In this document: positions 1-9,282 of the stretch, piece by piece | Layout of the letters: every line of letters starts with the position of its first letter | Position numbering within the stretch: the first letter of the stretch is position 1 | Source of the DNA: Bacteroidota bacterium | GTDB lineage: Bacteria > Bacteroidota > Bacteroidia > Chitinophagales > UBA8649 | Direction of reading: 5' to 3' | Assembly (NCBI GenBank): GCA_002862745.1 | Contig: PKDX01000026.1 | Span: 22,783-86,782 of the forward strand | DNA length: 64,000 nucleotides | The notes under the pieces: model-generated | The model's database searches: none | The model's input: only the letters and a program-made list of their open reading frames with translations | Told to the model about the DNA's origin: nothing | Position numbers and translations under genes: made by a program

Positions 1-2241
1 TGTTATCTCATCGTTATAATGTCGTTCTGCAACGAGGTAATCTTTGCTGGTTTCAATAACTCTCCAGTCTCCGAAAATCAAGCTCATATGGTTGCTTCGG
101 TAGATGTTTAGTTTTTGAACGACGTCATGCACTGCTTCTTCATGGCGATTCCATCCCTCAAAGTACATCATACGACGATTATCCGGGTCATTGCCTCCGG
201 GAATCCCAATCTCATCGCCATAAAACAAAATAGGTATACCGGGTATGGCATAGTTCCATGCATGGAGGAGCTTTAGCCGGGCGTATCCAATGGTGTCGGT
301 TACTTGGATGTCTCGAGTCCAGCCGGCGAGTTTAGGATCCTCATTACGGTCAATATCTCCACTGGCAAGAGAGATAAAGCGTGTTAAATCATGGTTACCT
401 GAAATATTACCCATGAGATGGTGAAAGCCATAATAGGTTAAGCTTTCATCGAGTGATTCCGCTAGGTTAATCAACGAACCGTCTTCGTAGGCAAAGCAGT
501 TGACGGCATCGAAGTATAAATTAAAGTCAAATTGCGCATCGAGCCTTGAAGGTCGCACATAGCTTCCGATCAACTCACGTGTACCAAAGGTTTCCCCGAT
601 TTGGAAAGGCATTACTTGGTGCTTATCTCGGCTCTGCGAATACATTTTTTGCGTTAAATTCTCCCAAAAGGAATAGGGTATATGTTTCGTGGCATCATGT
701 CGGAAGCCGTCCAAATCAAAGTTTTCCATCCAAAAGGCGGCGGAGTCTACTTGATTTTTTCGAACCTCAGGATTCTCTAAGTCCAGTGTAGGTAAAAAGG
801 GATCAAACCAAGTCGTTAGGCGCTGGGCATCCCAAATTCGAATGTTTGGTACGCTATCTTCGAGATAAAACGGTGTTTTCCAATCAGGATGATTAACAAT
901 TAATGGATGTTCTTCATGCACGTGATTGGCTACAAAGTCAAGAATGACGCTGTGGTTGTTGGTGTGGGCATCTTCGATGAGTTCCGCAAAGATTTCATTG
1001 CTTCCAAATCGCTCATCCACTTTACTAGATGATTTGGGCCAATAGCCATGGTATCCTGAGTAAAAGCGCTTCGGTTCCATCCACTCTTGATACGCACCCC
1101 ATGGATTTTGAGCAATGGGCGATATCCAAAGCCCATTGGTTCCAAGTTCATTGAAATATCCGTTGGCCATGGCAGCTTGGATACCCTCTAAATCCCCTCC
1201 GTAATAATTGGCTTTTGGATGGATTCTTTCATCCTCTACAGGGTGATCGTTTGCCGAGTTTCCATTGTTAAATCGATCGACTAAGACGAAGTACAATCTC
1301 CAATTTTCATAGTCAGATCGCGTGAGTTTATCCTCGGGGCGAACAATAACTTGGCCGTAATGCAACGGGATCACCACGTCTTGGCTAAGGCTACTGCCTT
1401 GTTGTGCAATCAGGGTGATGTACGATCGCTCAATGGATTTAGCGGCCTCAGGAATAGATAAGGTGTAGTCGTTGTTAAGTTCTTTATCCAGTAGGATTTC
1501 TCCGTTCCAAAGGGCGATACATCGGCTGAGCGGTTTGTCTACGATTACATTCACTTTGTAATCATACCCTCTCCAAGATAAGGGGAAGGCCGTCTCAGCG
1601 GTTGATTCAACTGTCCAAACTGAGTTAAATCCTCCCATGCCGTTACCCGTTGAATCCTGATTATTAGGATCGACAAACCAGATATCAGTCGATACAGAAT
1701 AGCCATTATCAATGTCGGCAACCACTTGATAGGAATATCGGCCAGGGTTTAAGGTGTCGGTATAATACCATATTCCGTCTCTTAACTCCATGGCTTGAGG
1801 GGTCCAATTGTTTACGTCTCCTGTAAGCCTAAGGTTAGTGTAGCCTTCTGATGCTGGCAAAGTAAGGGTTGCTATTTGCTTGCGAGGTCCTCTTACAATG
1901 CGCGAATTGGAGTAATTATCACTACTTGCTTGAATAGCATACAGTAGATCCAATTTCTCTGACGTTTTCACTACAAGATGCTCTCCTTTTTGCTCAAGAG
2001 AACATTCTATTCCATCAGGACAATCAACATCGGTAAAGGGAGCGTTAAAGCCAAAATCTATCGGCGAGAAAGAGGTCGATCCTAAATCAAGAGTCAGTAT
2101 AGGATTTCGATGATAGGCGTGATGTAGCTGCTGTTTTTGGCTCGATTCTTCTGTTGATGAGAAAAAATCACAAGAAAGGAAGGTAGAGCACAAAATTCCC
2201 GCAGTAATCCACAGATTTCTTGGCAGAGTATAAGGCTTCAT
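1..2241 (-). CDS. Lipoprotein alpha-amylase, GH13 family (3' end beyond window)
   Basis: The reading frame is open from ATG at 2241 to position 1, giving 747 codons without a stop, so the C-terminus lies outside the window. The N-terminus is a short hydrophobic stretch ending FLSC (Cys about residue 20), an SPII lipobox, so the enzyme is probably anchored in the envelope. Residues 100-200 resemble a glycogen/starch-binding early-set region (TGDVNNW, then RDGIWYYTDTLNPGRYSYQ). The GH13 barrel follows, with region I DFVANH, nucleophile D516 in GFRHD, acid/base E550 in QIGE and third acid D618 in GNHD, so all three catalytic acids are present. The family hydrolyses alpha-1,4 glucans. The divergent sugar transporter at 2283 supports starch or maltodextrin use. 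The exact subfamily (alpha-amylase or neopullulanase-like) cannot be settled from this. Confidence 0.9.
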   Translation of the reverse strand, partial: MKPYTLPRNLWITAGILCSTFLSCDFFSSTEESSQKQQLHHAYHRNPILTLDLGSTSFSPIDFGFNAPFTDVDCPDGIECSLEQKGEHLVVKTSEKLDLLYAIQASSDNYSNSRIVRGPRKQIATLTLPASEGYTNLRLTGDVNNWTPQAMELRDGIWYYTDTLNPGRYSYQVVADIDNGYSVSTDIWFVDPNNQDSTGNGMGGFNSVWTVESTAETAFPLSWRGYDYKVNVIVDKPLSRCIALWNGEILLDKELNNDYTLSIPEAAKSIERSYITLIAQQGSSLSQDVVIPLHYGQVIVRPEDKLTRSDYENWRLYFVLVDRFNNGNSANDHPVEDERIHPKANYYGGDLEGIQAAMANGYFNELGTNGLWISPIAQNPWGAYQEWMEPKRFYSGYHGYWPKSSSKVDERFGSNEIFAELIEDAHTNNHSVILDFVANHVHEEHPLIVNHPDWKTPFYLEDSVPNIRIWDAQRLTTWFDPFLPTLDLENPEVRKNQVDSAAFWMENFDLDGFRHDATKHIPYSFWENLTQKMYSQSRDKHQVMPFQIGETFGTRELIGSYVRPSRLDAQFDFNLYFDAVNCFAYEDGSLINLAESLDESLTYYGFHHLMGNISGNHDLTRFISLASGDIDRNEDPKLAGWTRDIQVTDTIGYARLKLLHAWNYAIPGIPILFYGDEIGIPGGNDPDNRRMMYFEGWNRHEEAVHDVVQKLNIYRSNHMSLIFGDWRVIETSKDYLVAERHYNDEIT

Positions 2242-2269
2242 AACGATAAGATTCGGTATCTTGATTCAT

Positions 2270-2300
2270 CAAATCTAAACAAATGAAAACCAAACCCCAA
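2270..2300 (-). promoter_or_regulatory. Predicted promoter of the alpha-amylase gene
   Basis: On the minus strand TTG (2300-2298), a 20-base spacer and TAGATTTG (2277-2270) match the Bacteroidota promoter pattern TTG-N17-23-TAnnTTTG. Transcription would start near 2264, leaving a leader of about 23 bases before the ATG at 2241. The -33 element lies inside the first codons of the divergent transporter gene. This is a sequence match only. Confidence 0.55.
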
Positions 2301-3803
2301 TTGTCGTTCTGGCAAATTTGGAACATGAGCTTTGGCTTCCTCGGAATCCAGTTTGGCTTTGCCTTACAGGGAGGATTTATGAGCTCTATTTTTGTCTCAC
2401 TCGGCGCATCTAAAGATGAGATTCCTCTGCTGTGGATTGCAGCCCCTCTAACCGGCCTTATTGTTCAGCCCATTATCGGTTACTTCAGCGATCGTACATG
2501 GCATCCACGTCTCGGTAGAAGGAGGCCATTCTTTCTAATTGGAGCAGTGTTGGCCTCTATTGTACTTTTCTTTGTGCCTCATTCTCCCACGCTATGGGTG
2601 GCTGCTGGATGTCTATGGTTGTTAGATGCCTCAATCAATATTAGTATGGAGCCCTTCCGCGCGTTAGTGGCTGATAAGCTATCTAATGAACAGCGAACTT
2701 ATGGTTTTGTGGTACAGACGCTCGTCATTGGAGTAGGAACGTGGATTGCAAGCAATTTACCTTGGTTTGTTGATACGGTTCTTCAGCTTCCTGATGAAGC
2801 GAGTACAGGCGTTCCGTTAAATGTGAAAATTGCCTTTGCAGTAGGAGCATTTGTCTTTTTAGCCTCTATTTTAATCACGGTATTCACGACCAAAGAATAT
2901 AGCCCAGAAGAAATGGCTGAATACACTGAAGAAAGTGAGGTCGCAGAAAGTGAAGGTTTTCAATTCAACCCGGTAATGGCAAAACTGGCTGTCGTCCAGT
3001 TCTTTTCATGGTTTGCCTTCTTTACGATGTGGAACTTTGCCACACTGGCCTTAGTCGATCATGTCTTTGAAGCACCTTCACCCGATGAAAAGGTGTACAA
3101 TATGCAAGTAGAGGCTGAGGCTTCGACATTTAAATCATTGAAAGTAACCAATGAAAAGGCAACAACCCAAGCAGGGGCTTACATGGGTACCTATGGTTTG
3201 TCTTCGATGGCCTTTGCACTTTTATTGACAATTTTTTCTTCAAAGGAGCGAATTGAAATATTGAATAAGAAATGGACTCAAATACTTGTTATCGGAGGAT
3301 ATATAGTCTGTTTGATTCTTTGGGGTGCCTTTCCAGCTTTTCCTCTCTTTAAGATTACTTTATGCTTGTTAATACTTTTTGGCATTAATAGAATCTGCTT
3401 GAAAATTCCTTATTCTAAAAGAAAGGTAAATCGTCGTTGGGTTCATGCGCTATCGTTAGCTATTGGTGCCGCGGGCTTTTTCTCTATGAAGTTTGTAACA
3501 AGTCCTGAGATGCTTCATCTAAGCTATGCCTGCATTGGCGTGGCGTGGGGCAGTATTTTATCCATGCCTTATGCGATGTTATCGTCCTCGATTAAGGCAA
3601 GTCAGATGGGACTAGCTATGGGCATCTTCAACATCTTTATTGTTATCCCTCAAATTGTAGCTGCACTTGGCGGAATCACTTTGACGGCCGAGACCTTTTT
3701 GGGAGAAGACTTGATCGATACGATGACCTTGGCAGGCTTTTCCTTGCTGCTCGCGAGCTTATTTACTTTGGTTATTACGGAGCGTTATGCGGTTTCGGAT
3801 TAG
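2283..3803 (+). CDS. MFS sugar transporter, SLC45/maltose-sucrose type
   Basis: A 506-residue protein with about 12 predicted membrane helices. The loop between helices 2 and 3 carries GYFSDR (66-71) followed by RLGRRRP (76-82), the signature of the glycoside-pentoside-hexuronide/SLC45-like branch that takes up sucrose, maltose or related disaccharides by cation symport. A soluble loop at about residues 210-230 is rich in glutamate, and another acidic region follows near 265. The gene diverges from the lipoprotein alpha-amylase with 41 bases between start codons, which suggests import of malto-oligosaccharide products across the inner membrane. The substrate is inferred from family and neighbour. 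No regulator or maltose phosphorylase is visible inside the window. Confidence 0.82.
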   Translation: MKTKPQLSFWQIWNMSFGFLGIQFGFALQGGFMSSIFVSLGASKDEIPLLWIAAPLTGLIVQPIIGYFSDRTWHPRLGRRRPFFLIGAVLASIVLFFVPHSPTLWVAAGCLWLLDASINISMEPFRALVADKLSNEQRTYGFVVQTLVIGVGTWIASNLPWFVDTVLQLPDEASTGVPLNVKIAFAVGAFVFLASILITVFTTKEYSPEEMAEYTEESEVAESEGFQFNPVMAKLAVVQFFSWFAFFTMWNFATLALVDHVFEAPSPDEKVYNMQVEAEASTFKSLKVTNEKATTQAGAYMGTYGLSSMAFALLLTIFSSKERIEILNKKWTQILVIGGYIVCLILWGAFPAFPLFKITLCLLILFGINRICLKIPYSKRKVNRRWVHALSLAIGAAGFFSMKFVTSPEMLHLSYACIGVAWGSILSMPYAMLSSSIKASQMGLAMGIFNIFIVIPQIVAALGGITLTAETFLGEDLIDTMTLAGFSLLLASLFTLVITERYAVSD

Positions 3804-3903
3804 GGGAAGGAGTTTGTAAAAGGCCCACGATCCACCCCCGCCCTACGGGCAAAATAACACCCTCAAAAAGTGCGCCGCTGAAAGACTTTTTAAACAGTCT
3901 CCT

Positions 3904-4935
3904 CTAACGAGCATTCAGCACTATGGGGTAGTCCCAATTGAGCATAAACATCGGATGAAAGACCCATTCTCCCTTTGTATTTACCTCAAGGGCAGGAGCA
4001 GGGCATTTAAATACATTAAGCACACCCATAAGCGTCTTCCAGCCCTTTTTTCGAACAGGTATTCGTTCGAAGTCAATATCGGGCGAGATAAAAAAGCGTC
4101 GATAGCGTTCGACATCTTGTCGTTCGATGAAATCGCCATTCTCGTTAGTCCACGTATTGTCAAAGCCCCCATACATACCGCTTGCTCCGTAGCCAACTGC
4201 GACATTAAGCCATGTTAGTGGTCTTTGTTGCTCTCGATCTTGCATGAAGCTTGCAGGATTAATACTGAGCCATGTTACAATACTATTATAGTCCTTAAGT
4301 AAACGTTCTATAGGAAAGGTGCCATAAAGAGCATTGGCTCTTTGGTCGAGCATGGCATCTGAATGATTAACTTCATGAAAGGAAAATTTACTGCGTATCC
4401 GCTGTTCGCCCCATAGGGCATCCTGGCCTAAGCACAATCCTGTACCTGCGAAATTCGCCAACAAATCCCATCCTGAGGCCCCCCATTTCTCGCTAAATCC
4501 ATCAAAGATTTCAATGGATGATTGGATGGTAAATCCAAGAGCTGCTCCAATCCATCGGCTTTTTTTCTTGTCAACACCCGCCCATCGCAGGGATTGCATC
4601 ATCCAATAGGTTTCGAAGTAGGCCGTGTGGCTATGTCCGAGTTTGTCTACTTGTTGCCATTCCTTTGCATCGTCGAAAAAATGAAAGCGATTCCGTTCGT
4701 TTTGATCGTACCATGCAACACTTAATGCCGACATGGTTGCTCCGTAAGCTGTGGGGATTCCAATTGATAGTCCGCGAATGCGTGCCTTGTTTCGATAGGG
4801 GCTTATTTCGAAAAACGATAGGGCCTCTTCTGCTGAAATAGAGGTGTCTAGCAAGTCGGAATTATTTTTTTGCGACCATGCTGGAGATATAATCAGCATA
4901 GTCAGGATGCAAAAAAGACCGAATCCACGATGCAT
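3904..4935 (-). CDS. DUF2279-family exported protein
   Basis: A 343-residue protein with an N-terminal signal peptide (hydrophobic residues 6-20, likely cleavage after SPAWS). The core matches the DUF2279 family as I know it: DKLGHSHTAYF (from residue 97), then a helical stretch with IEIFDGFSEKWGASGWD and a downstream LGQDALWGEQR. The family is of unknown function and is thought to be envelope-associated. The start codon lies 2 bases after the stop of the phosphohexomutase, so the two are almost certainly cotranscribed. The C-terminal half (from about residue 195) is less typical and has several amphipathic strands. No catalytic function can be assigned. Confidence 0.75.
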   Translation of the reverse strand: MHRGFGLFCILTMLIISPAWSQKNNSDLLDTSISAEEALSFFEISPYRNKARIRGLSIGIPTAYGATMSALSVAWYDQNERNRFHFFDDAKEWQQVDKLGHSHTAYFETYWMMQSLRWAGVDKKKSRWIGAALGFTIQSSIEIFDGFSEKWGASGWDLLANFAGTGLCLGQDALWGEQRIRSKFSFHEVNHSDAMLDQRANALYGTFPIERLLKDYNSIVTWLSINPASFMQDREQQRPLTWLNVAVGYGASGMYGGFDNTWTNENGDFIERQDVERYRRFFISPDIDFERIPVRKKGWKTLMGVLNVFKCPAPALEVNTKGEWVFHPMFMLNWDYPIVLNAR

Positions 4936-4937
4936 AC

Positions 4938-6359
4938 TTAACCGCCTTGAATCACGCGACTTGCTTCACTTAATATCTCATCCACTAAGTCCATGGTCGC
5001 TGATTCTGCATAGACACGAAGGACAGGTTCTGTGCCCGAAGGACGAATCATAACATAGCCACCTTCTTTGAAATGAAACTTAAATCCATCGATGTTTTCA
5101 ATAAAGTCAATGGTATACTTTCCAAATTTCTCATTGAATTCTCCACTTGCACAGCGCTCCATAGTGGCCAATTTGACTTCATTGGTGAGGTGCATATCAT
5201 TGCGATTGTAGGCAAGTGAGCCGGTGATTGCATAAATTTCTTGAATAAGGTCTTCCAGCGATTTGCCTGTCTGTGCAAGGTGCTCAATGACAAGCAAGGC
5301 ATCCCAAATTCCATCTCGTTCTGGTATATGTCCTTTTACAGCTATTCCTCCTGATTCTTCGCATCCGATAATTGAATCTACCTCAATCATACGTCCTGAT
5401 ATATGCTTAAATCCAATCTTCGTTACCTCGAGGTTTAGTTTGTGATGCTCACAGAGCGTTTTGACCTTAGGTGTAGCTGAGAATGCCGCAATGACCGTTC
5501 CATCATACTTTTTATACTCTTTTAGAATATGAAGCAAAATGAGGATCGCATGGTGGGCATCGAGAATTTCCCCATTGCCTTTTACTAGCCCAATTCGATC
5601 GGCATCACCATCGGTGGCAAAGCCTATATCATGATGGTCCTTTTTAAGCATTGCTCCAAATTCTTGGAGGTTTTTAGCAATAGGTTCAGGTGCTTGGCCA
5701 TTAAATCCTGGATTGAGTTCAGCATGGAGCATGGTCGCTTCAGGAAGGATTTTTTTAAAGACGGGAAACCCTGCGCCGAACATCGCATCATAGGCTACGC
5801 GGAGCTTACTCTTACGAATGGCATCCAAATTGAAGTACCCCTCTACTTTTTCTAGGTAGTGCTTTTCTAAGTCTACAAGGCTTACATGCCCCGATACACA
5901 TAGTTCCTCAAGGCTTACGTTGGGTACGTCAATGCTATGATCAGGGATATGGGATTCAACTAAGGCAACATCGTCTGGCTTTGTCGGCCCACCATAAAAG
6001 GACTTCAGCTTGTACCCACTGTACGCTGGTGGATTGTGACTTGCCGTAACTACGACACCAGCAAAGCATTTGAAGTCATGAGTTCCAAGCGAAACCATAG
6101 GTGTGGTGGCAATGCCTTTGTGATACATGACGTGAACTCCTTCTTGCGCCATGACTTGCATGACAGCAAGTGAAAACATCTCACCTCCAAATCGACAATC
6201 GTGGCCTAAAACAATAGCTGGTTTGAGCTCTGCACGTTTACCGGCTTCATTTTTGACCCACTGTGCTGTAGCATAGGCTACGCGTTTAACATTGTCAACT
6301 GTAAAATCTTGTGCGATGATGGCTCGCCATCCATCCGTTCCAAAGCGTATCTTGTACAT
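4938..6359 (-). CDS. Phosphoglucomutase/phosphomannomutase
   Basis: A 473-residue member of the alpha-D-phosphohexomutase superfamily, which interconverts hexose 1- and 6-phosphates. The four expected loops are present in order: the phosphoserine loop TASHNP (105-110, Ser107), the Mg-binding DGDADR (250-255), the sugar-binding EESGG (334-338) and the phosphate-binding RPSGTEP (439-445). All catalytic residues are intact and the length is normal for the family. Whether glucose or mannose phosphate is preferred is not clear from the sequence. The neighbouring amylase and sugar transporter make glucose 1-phosphate metabolism plausible. It is the upstream gene of a two-gene operon with the DUF2279 protein. 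Confidence 0.93.
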   Translation of the reverse strand: MYKIRFGTDGWRAIIAQDFTVDNVKRVAYATAQWVKNEAGKRAELKPAIVLGHDCRFGGEMFSLAVMQVMAQEGVHVMYHKGIATTPMVSLGTHDFKCFAGVVVTASHNPPAYSGYKLKSFYGGPTKPDDVALVESHIPDHSIDVPNVSLEELCVSGHVSLVDLEKHYLEKVEGYFNLDAIRKSKLRVAYDAMFGAGFPVFKKILPEATMLHAELNPGFNGQAPEPIAKNLQEFGAMLKKDHHDIGFATDGDADRIGLVKGNGEILDAHHAILILLHILKEYKKYDGTVIAAFSATPKVKTLCEHHKLNLEVTKIGFKHISGRMIEVDSIIGCEESGGIAVKGHIPERDGIWDALLVIEHLAQTGKSLEDLIQEIYAITGSLAYNRNDMHLTNEVKLATMERCASGEFNEKFGKYTIDFIENIDGFKFHFKEGGYVMIRPSGTEPVLRVYAESATMDLVDEILSEASRVIQGG

Positions 6360-6421
6360 TCGAGTACTTTTTTGATTTAGGCTGTTAAGGTACTAAGCAA
6401 TAAGAAACTCGTAGTTATTAT

Positions 6422-8605
6422 ATGATGAAGTATCTATTAAGCATTGTTTTTTTGACAGGTTTGCTGACTGTAGGGTTTGCCCAAGGCAGTTATAATCTCT
6501 ATCAAGTGGAAGATAACTCCATTAAAATCGATGGTGTTCTTAATGATATGGCTTGGGGGGATAAAGAAATCAGTACTTCATTTATTCAAACCTTTCCTAC
6601 TGATTCTCTTCCAGCTCAACGCTCTACGGAGGTTAAAATGGCCTTTGATCAGCGCAACCTATACGTCGCAGTGCGCTGCTTTACGCCGTCTGATGATTAT
6701 CAAGTCAATACCTTGATTCGAGACTTTTCCTTTCCCAGAACCGATGCTTTTGCGGTGTTTCTAAGTCCTAGAAACGACGGGACGAATGCGCTCAGCTTTG
6801 CTGTCAGCCCTTATGGCTCTCAACGGGAAGGCATTGTAGCCAACGGAGGACTTTTTGGCGTGACAACAGCGTGGGATAGCAAATGGAATTCTGCAGTGCA
6901 GCGCGATTCTTTGGGGTGGACTGCTGAAATGGCCATACCCTTTAAAAACATTCGATACGATCCAAGAGATACTCTATGGTCTATAAATTTTGCTCGAAAC
7001 GACCTTCAAATCAATGAGCGAAGCACGTGGTCTAAGGTTCCTGTAAACTTCAATGTGGCTTCTGTGATTAACTATGGACAGTTACTATGGAAAGATCCGG
7101 CACCCAAGACCAAGGCCAATGTAAACCTCATTCCCTATGCCAGCGCTGGGTTAAAACTAGACTACAGCGACCCGTCGGAAACTGAGATCACAAACCTTTC
7201 TAAGGTGGGCTTAGATGCTAAAATTGGGGTGAGTCAGAGTTTGAACCTTGATGTTACCATCAATCCAGATTTTTCAAATGTACGTGTGGATCAGCAAGTG
7301 ATTAACCTGGACCGGTTTAGTGTGTTTTTCCCAGAGCTAAGACCTTTTTTCACAGAGAATAGCGACTTATTTTCCGACTTTGGATTTCGAAGAATCCGTC
7401 CATTTTTCTCTCGAAATATTGGTTTATCCAGTGGCAGTCCGGTCAATATTCTCGGAGGATTGCGTTTGAGTGGTAATGTTTCGGATAAGACGCGCATTGG
7501 ATTAATGACCATGCAAACAGAGGGTACAGCCGATGAACGCAACTTAGAGAGTGAAAACTATACGGTAGCTGCCTTTCAACAACAGGTATGGAATCGTTCA
7601 AGTATTGGAGCCATTCTAGTTAATAAACAAGCCTTTGATGGAGCAAGGGCAATTAGTGGTCAACGCAATACTGTGGCGGGTTTGGACTTTAATTTGTATT
7701 CGAAAAACAACTATTGGCGCGGTAAAATTTTCTACCATCAAAGTTTTGAGGATGGATTTGAAATCGATGGCGGAGCGCAAGCCGTCTGGTTAAACTATGA
7801 TGATGGGAAGTGGCAATTTGCCTATAACCATGAATATGTGGGCTCAAATTATTCGGCTGAGGTAGGATTCGTCCCTCGCACTGGATACTTTCGATTTGAG
7901 CATTTTGTGGTGCGAAACTTCTTTCCGAAGAATAAAAATCCCATCGTCTTCAACCATACACCGAAGATCTATTACAGCCAATATTGGAATAGCGATCCCA
8001 CGCTTGAAGGATTTGAACGATTCTTATCGACCGACCTCAATGCATGGCTCGGCTATGAAGTGACTTTTATGAATACGGCCTCTCTAGAATTTAAAGTTCG
8101 TGAGTTACAAACCCAGCTAACGCAGGACTTTGACTTGTTTGGGAATGGAGATCCGATTTTGGCTGATAACTACAGATACCGGGATGCGAGCGTCGAATGG
8201 CAGACTAATCGAAGAAAGGATTTTGTCTTTTCAGGACTCGTTCAAGGAGGACAATTTTATGATGGAAATCGTTTGAGCTATCGCGCGAATCTATCGTACA
8301 GGGGATGGCGCCCATGGCTCGTGGTAGATCTCAACTTTAGACGAGACGAGATTCGCTTTGATAAGCGTGAAGATGATTCACCGATGCTAATTGGTAGTAA
8401 TATTGCCGTGAGTTTTAGCCAAAAGATTCAGTGCAATACCTTTGTTCAGTATAACACCCAACTGGATAATTTTAACGTAAACACTCGATTTCAGTGGCGT
8501 TACGCGCCTATGAGTGATCTATTTTTCGTCTATACGGATAATTATTTCGATGATTTTCGTGCTAAAAATCGTGCCCTTGTTTTACGTCTAAGTTATTGGT
8601 GGTAG
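6422..8605 (+). CDS. CBM9-like/DUF5916-type exported protein
   Basis: A 727-residue protein with a signal peptide (residues 1-20, cleavage near GFAQ). Residues about 30-210 form a CBM9-like beta-sandwich (IDGVLNDMAWG, then YVAVRCF and FLSPRNDGTNALSFAVSP). The remainder looks like the DUF5916 C-terminal region, a series of alternating strands ending in LRLSYWW; a terminal aromatic run is usual for outer-membrane beta-barrels. Family members are common in Bacteroidota and often lie near polysaccharide or peptidase genes. The function is not established. The gene diverges from the phosphohexomutase (62 bases apart) and stands alone in its orientation. Confidence 0.8.
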   Translation: MMKYLLSIVFLTGLLTVGFAQGSYNLYQVEDNSIKIDGVLNDMAWGDKEISTSFIQTFPTDSLPAQRSTEVKMAFDQRNLYVAVRCFTPSDDYQVNTLIRDFSFPRTDAFAVFLSPRNDGTNALSFAVSPYGSQREGIVANGGLFGVTTAWDSKWNSAVQRDSLGWTAEMAIPFKNIRYDPRDTLWSINFARNDLQINERSTWSKVPVNFNVASVINYGQLLWKDPAPKTKANVNLIPYASAGLKLDYSDPSETEITNLSKVGLDAKIGVSQSLNLDVTINPDFSNVRVDQQVINLDRFSVFFPELRPFFTENSDLFSDFGFRRIRPFFSRNIGLSSGSPVNILGGLRLSGNVSDKTRIGLMTMQTEGTADERNLESENYTVAAFQQQVWNRSSIGAILVNKQAFDGARAISGQRNTVAGLDFNLYSKNNYWRGKIFYHQSFEDGFEIDGGAQAVWLNYDDGKWQFAYNHEYVGSNYSAEVGFVPRTGYFRFEHFVVRNFFPKNKNPIVFNHTPKIYYSQYWNSDPTLEGFERFLSTDLNAWLGYEVTFMNTASLEFKVRELQTQLTQDFDLFGNGDPILADNYRYRDASVEWQTNRRKDFVFSGLVQGGQFYDGNRLSYRANLSYRGWRPWLVVDLNFRRDEIRFDKREDDSPMLIGSNIAVSFSQKIQCNTFVQYNTQLDNFNVNTRFQWRYAPMSDLFFVYTDNYFDDFRAKNRALVLRLSYWW

Positions 8606-8628
8606 GATTTTAGGAGAAAATGCCCTTG

Positions 8629-9282
8629 TTAAGCAGGAGATTTCGTACAAACCCACACATATTCGGAGAATATCGCCTTTTTATTGAGCATTTGGCACTG
8701 ATTTATGGCTAATCCATGACGAGTTAGCAGGCTGTCCATTGCATTTTTTGTGATTTGGTGAGGATGTAAAACATCTCCTGGAATGAATCGGAAAATTTGA
8801 TGAAATATACTCCAATTGTGCACATCACACGAGAGGATTAGTGTGCCATTTTCGGACAAAATATTCACCATTTTTTTCAATGCGCTTGACATATCCAGCA
8901 TATGATTTATGGCATTGAAACAAAAGACAAATTCATGGTCTATTTTACTTTCAAAATCTTCGATTTTCATTGAAAAAAGCTCTGATTTGCTTGGTTTCTT
9001 AAACGTATCAAAAAAGATATAATCGTCTAATAAAGGATCAATCAAGGATATTTGATGGGTTTTTTCAAAGAGTTGAAAGATGCCATTTGGTCCGCATCCA
9101 ATATCAGCGATTCGACCATGAATATCGTCCTTTTCATACCCTATTTTTTGCAATACATTGAGCCAATAGCTTTGCTTCCACTCACGATACTCAGTGGAAT
9201 CTTTTTTCGATAAATATCTCTTCCACCACCATCTTTCAGCGAACTGTGCTATCTTCCATCGACGATGTTTAACTCGGTACAT
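8629..9282 (-). CDS. Class I SAM-dependent methyltransferase
   Basis: Motif I of the Rossmann-fold methyltransferases is clear (RIADIGCGPNG), followed by an acidic motif II region (SLIDPL), a motif IV-like FCFNAINHMLD and a post-motif strand GTLILSCDVHNW. The substrate cannot be told. I place the start at ATG 9282, giving about 217 residues. The frame is open further to a TTG at 9321 (230 residues), but that start would overlap the divergent gene more deeply. The beginning (YRVKHRRWKIAQFAERWWWKRY) is very basic and aromatic and may contact membrane or nucleic acid. Confidence 0.75.
   Translation of the reverse strand: MYRVKHRRWKIAQFAERWWWKRYLSKKDSTEYREWKQSYWLNVLQKIGYEKDDIHGRIADIGCGPNGIFQLFEKTHQISLIDPLLDDYIFFDTFKKPSKSELFSMKIEDFESKIDHEFVFCFNAINHMLDMSSALKKMVNILSENGTLILSCDVHNWSIFHQIFRFIPGDVLHPHQITKNAMDSLLTRHGLAINQCQMLNKKAIFSEYVWVCTKSPA

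Noticed and set aside
3840..3900. Short stems between the transporter and the DUF2279 gene (GCCC/GGGC and AGACT/AGTCT)
   Set aside because: Each stem is four or five base pairs without a clear T-run; possible convergent terminators but not supported enough.
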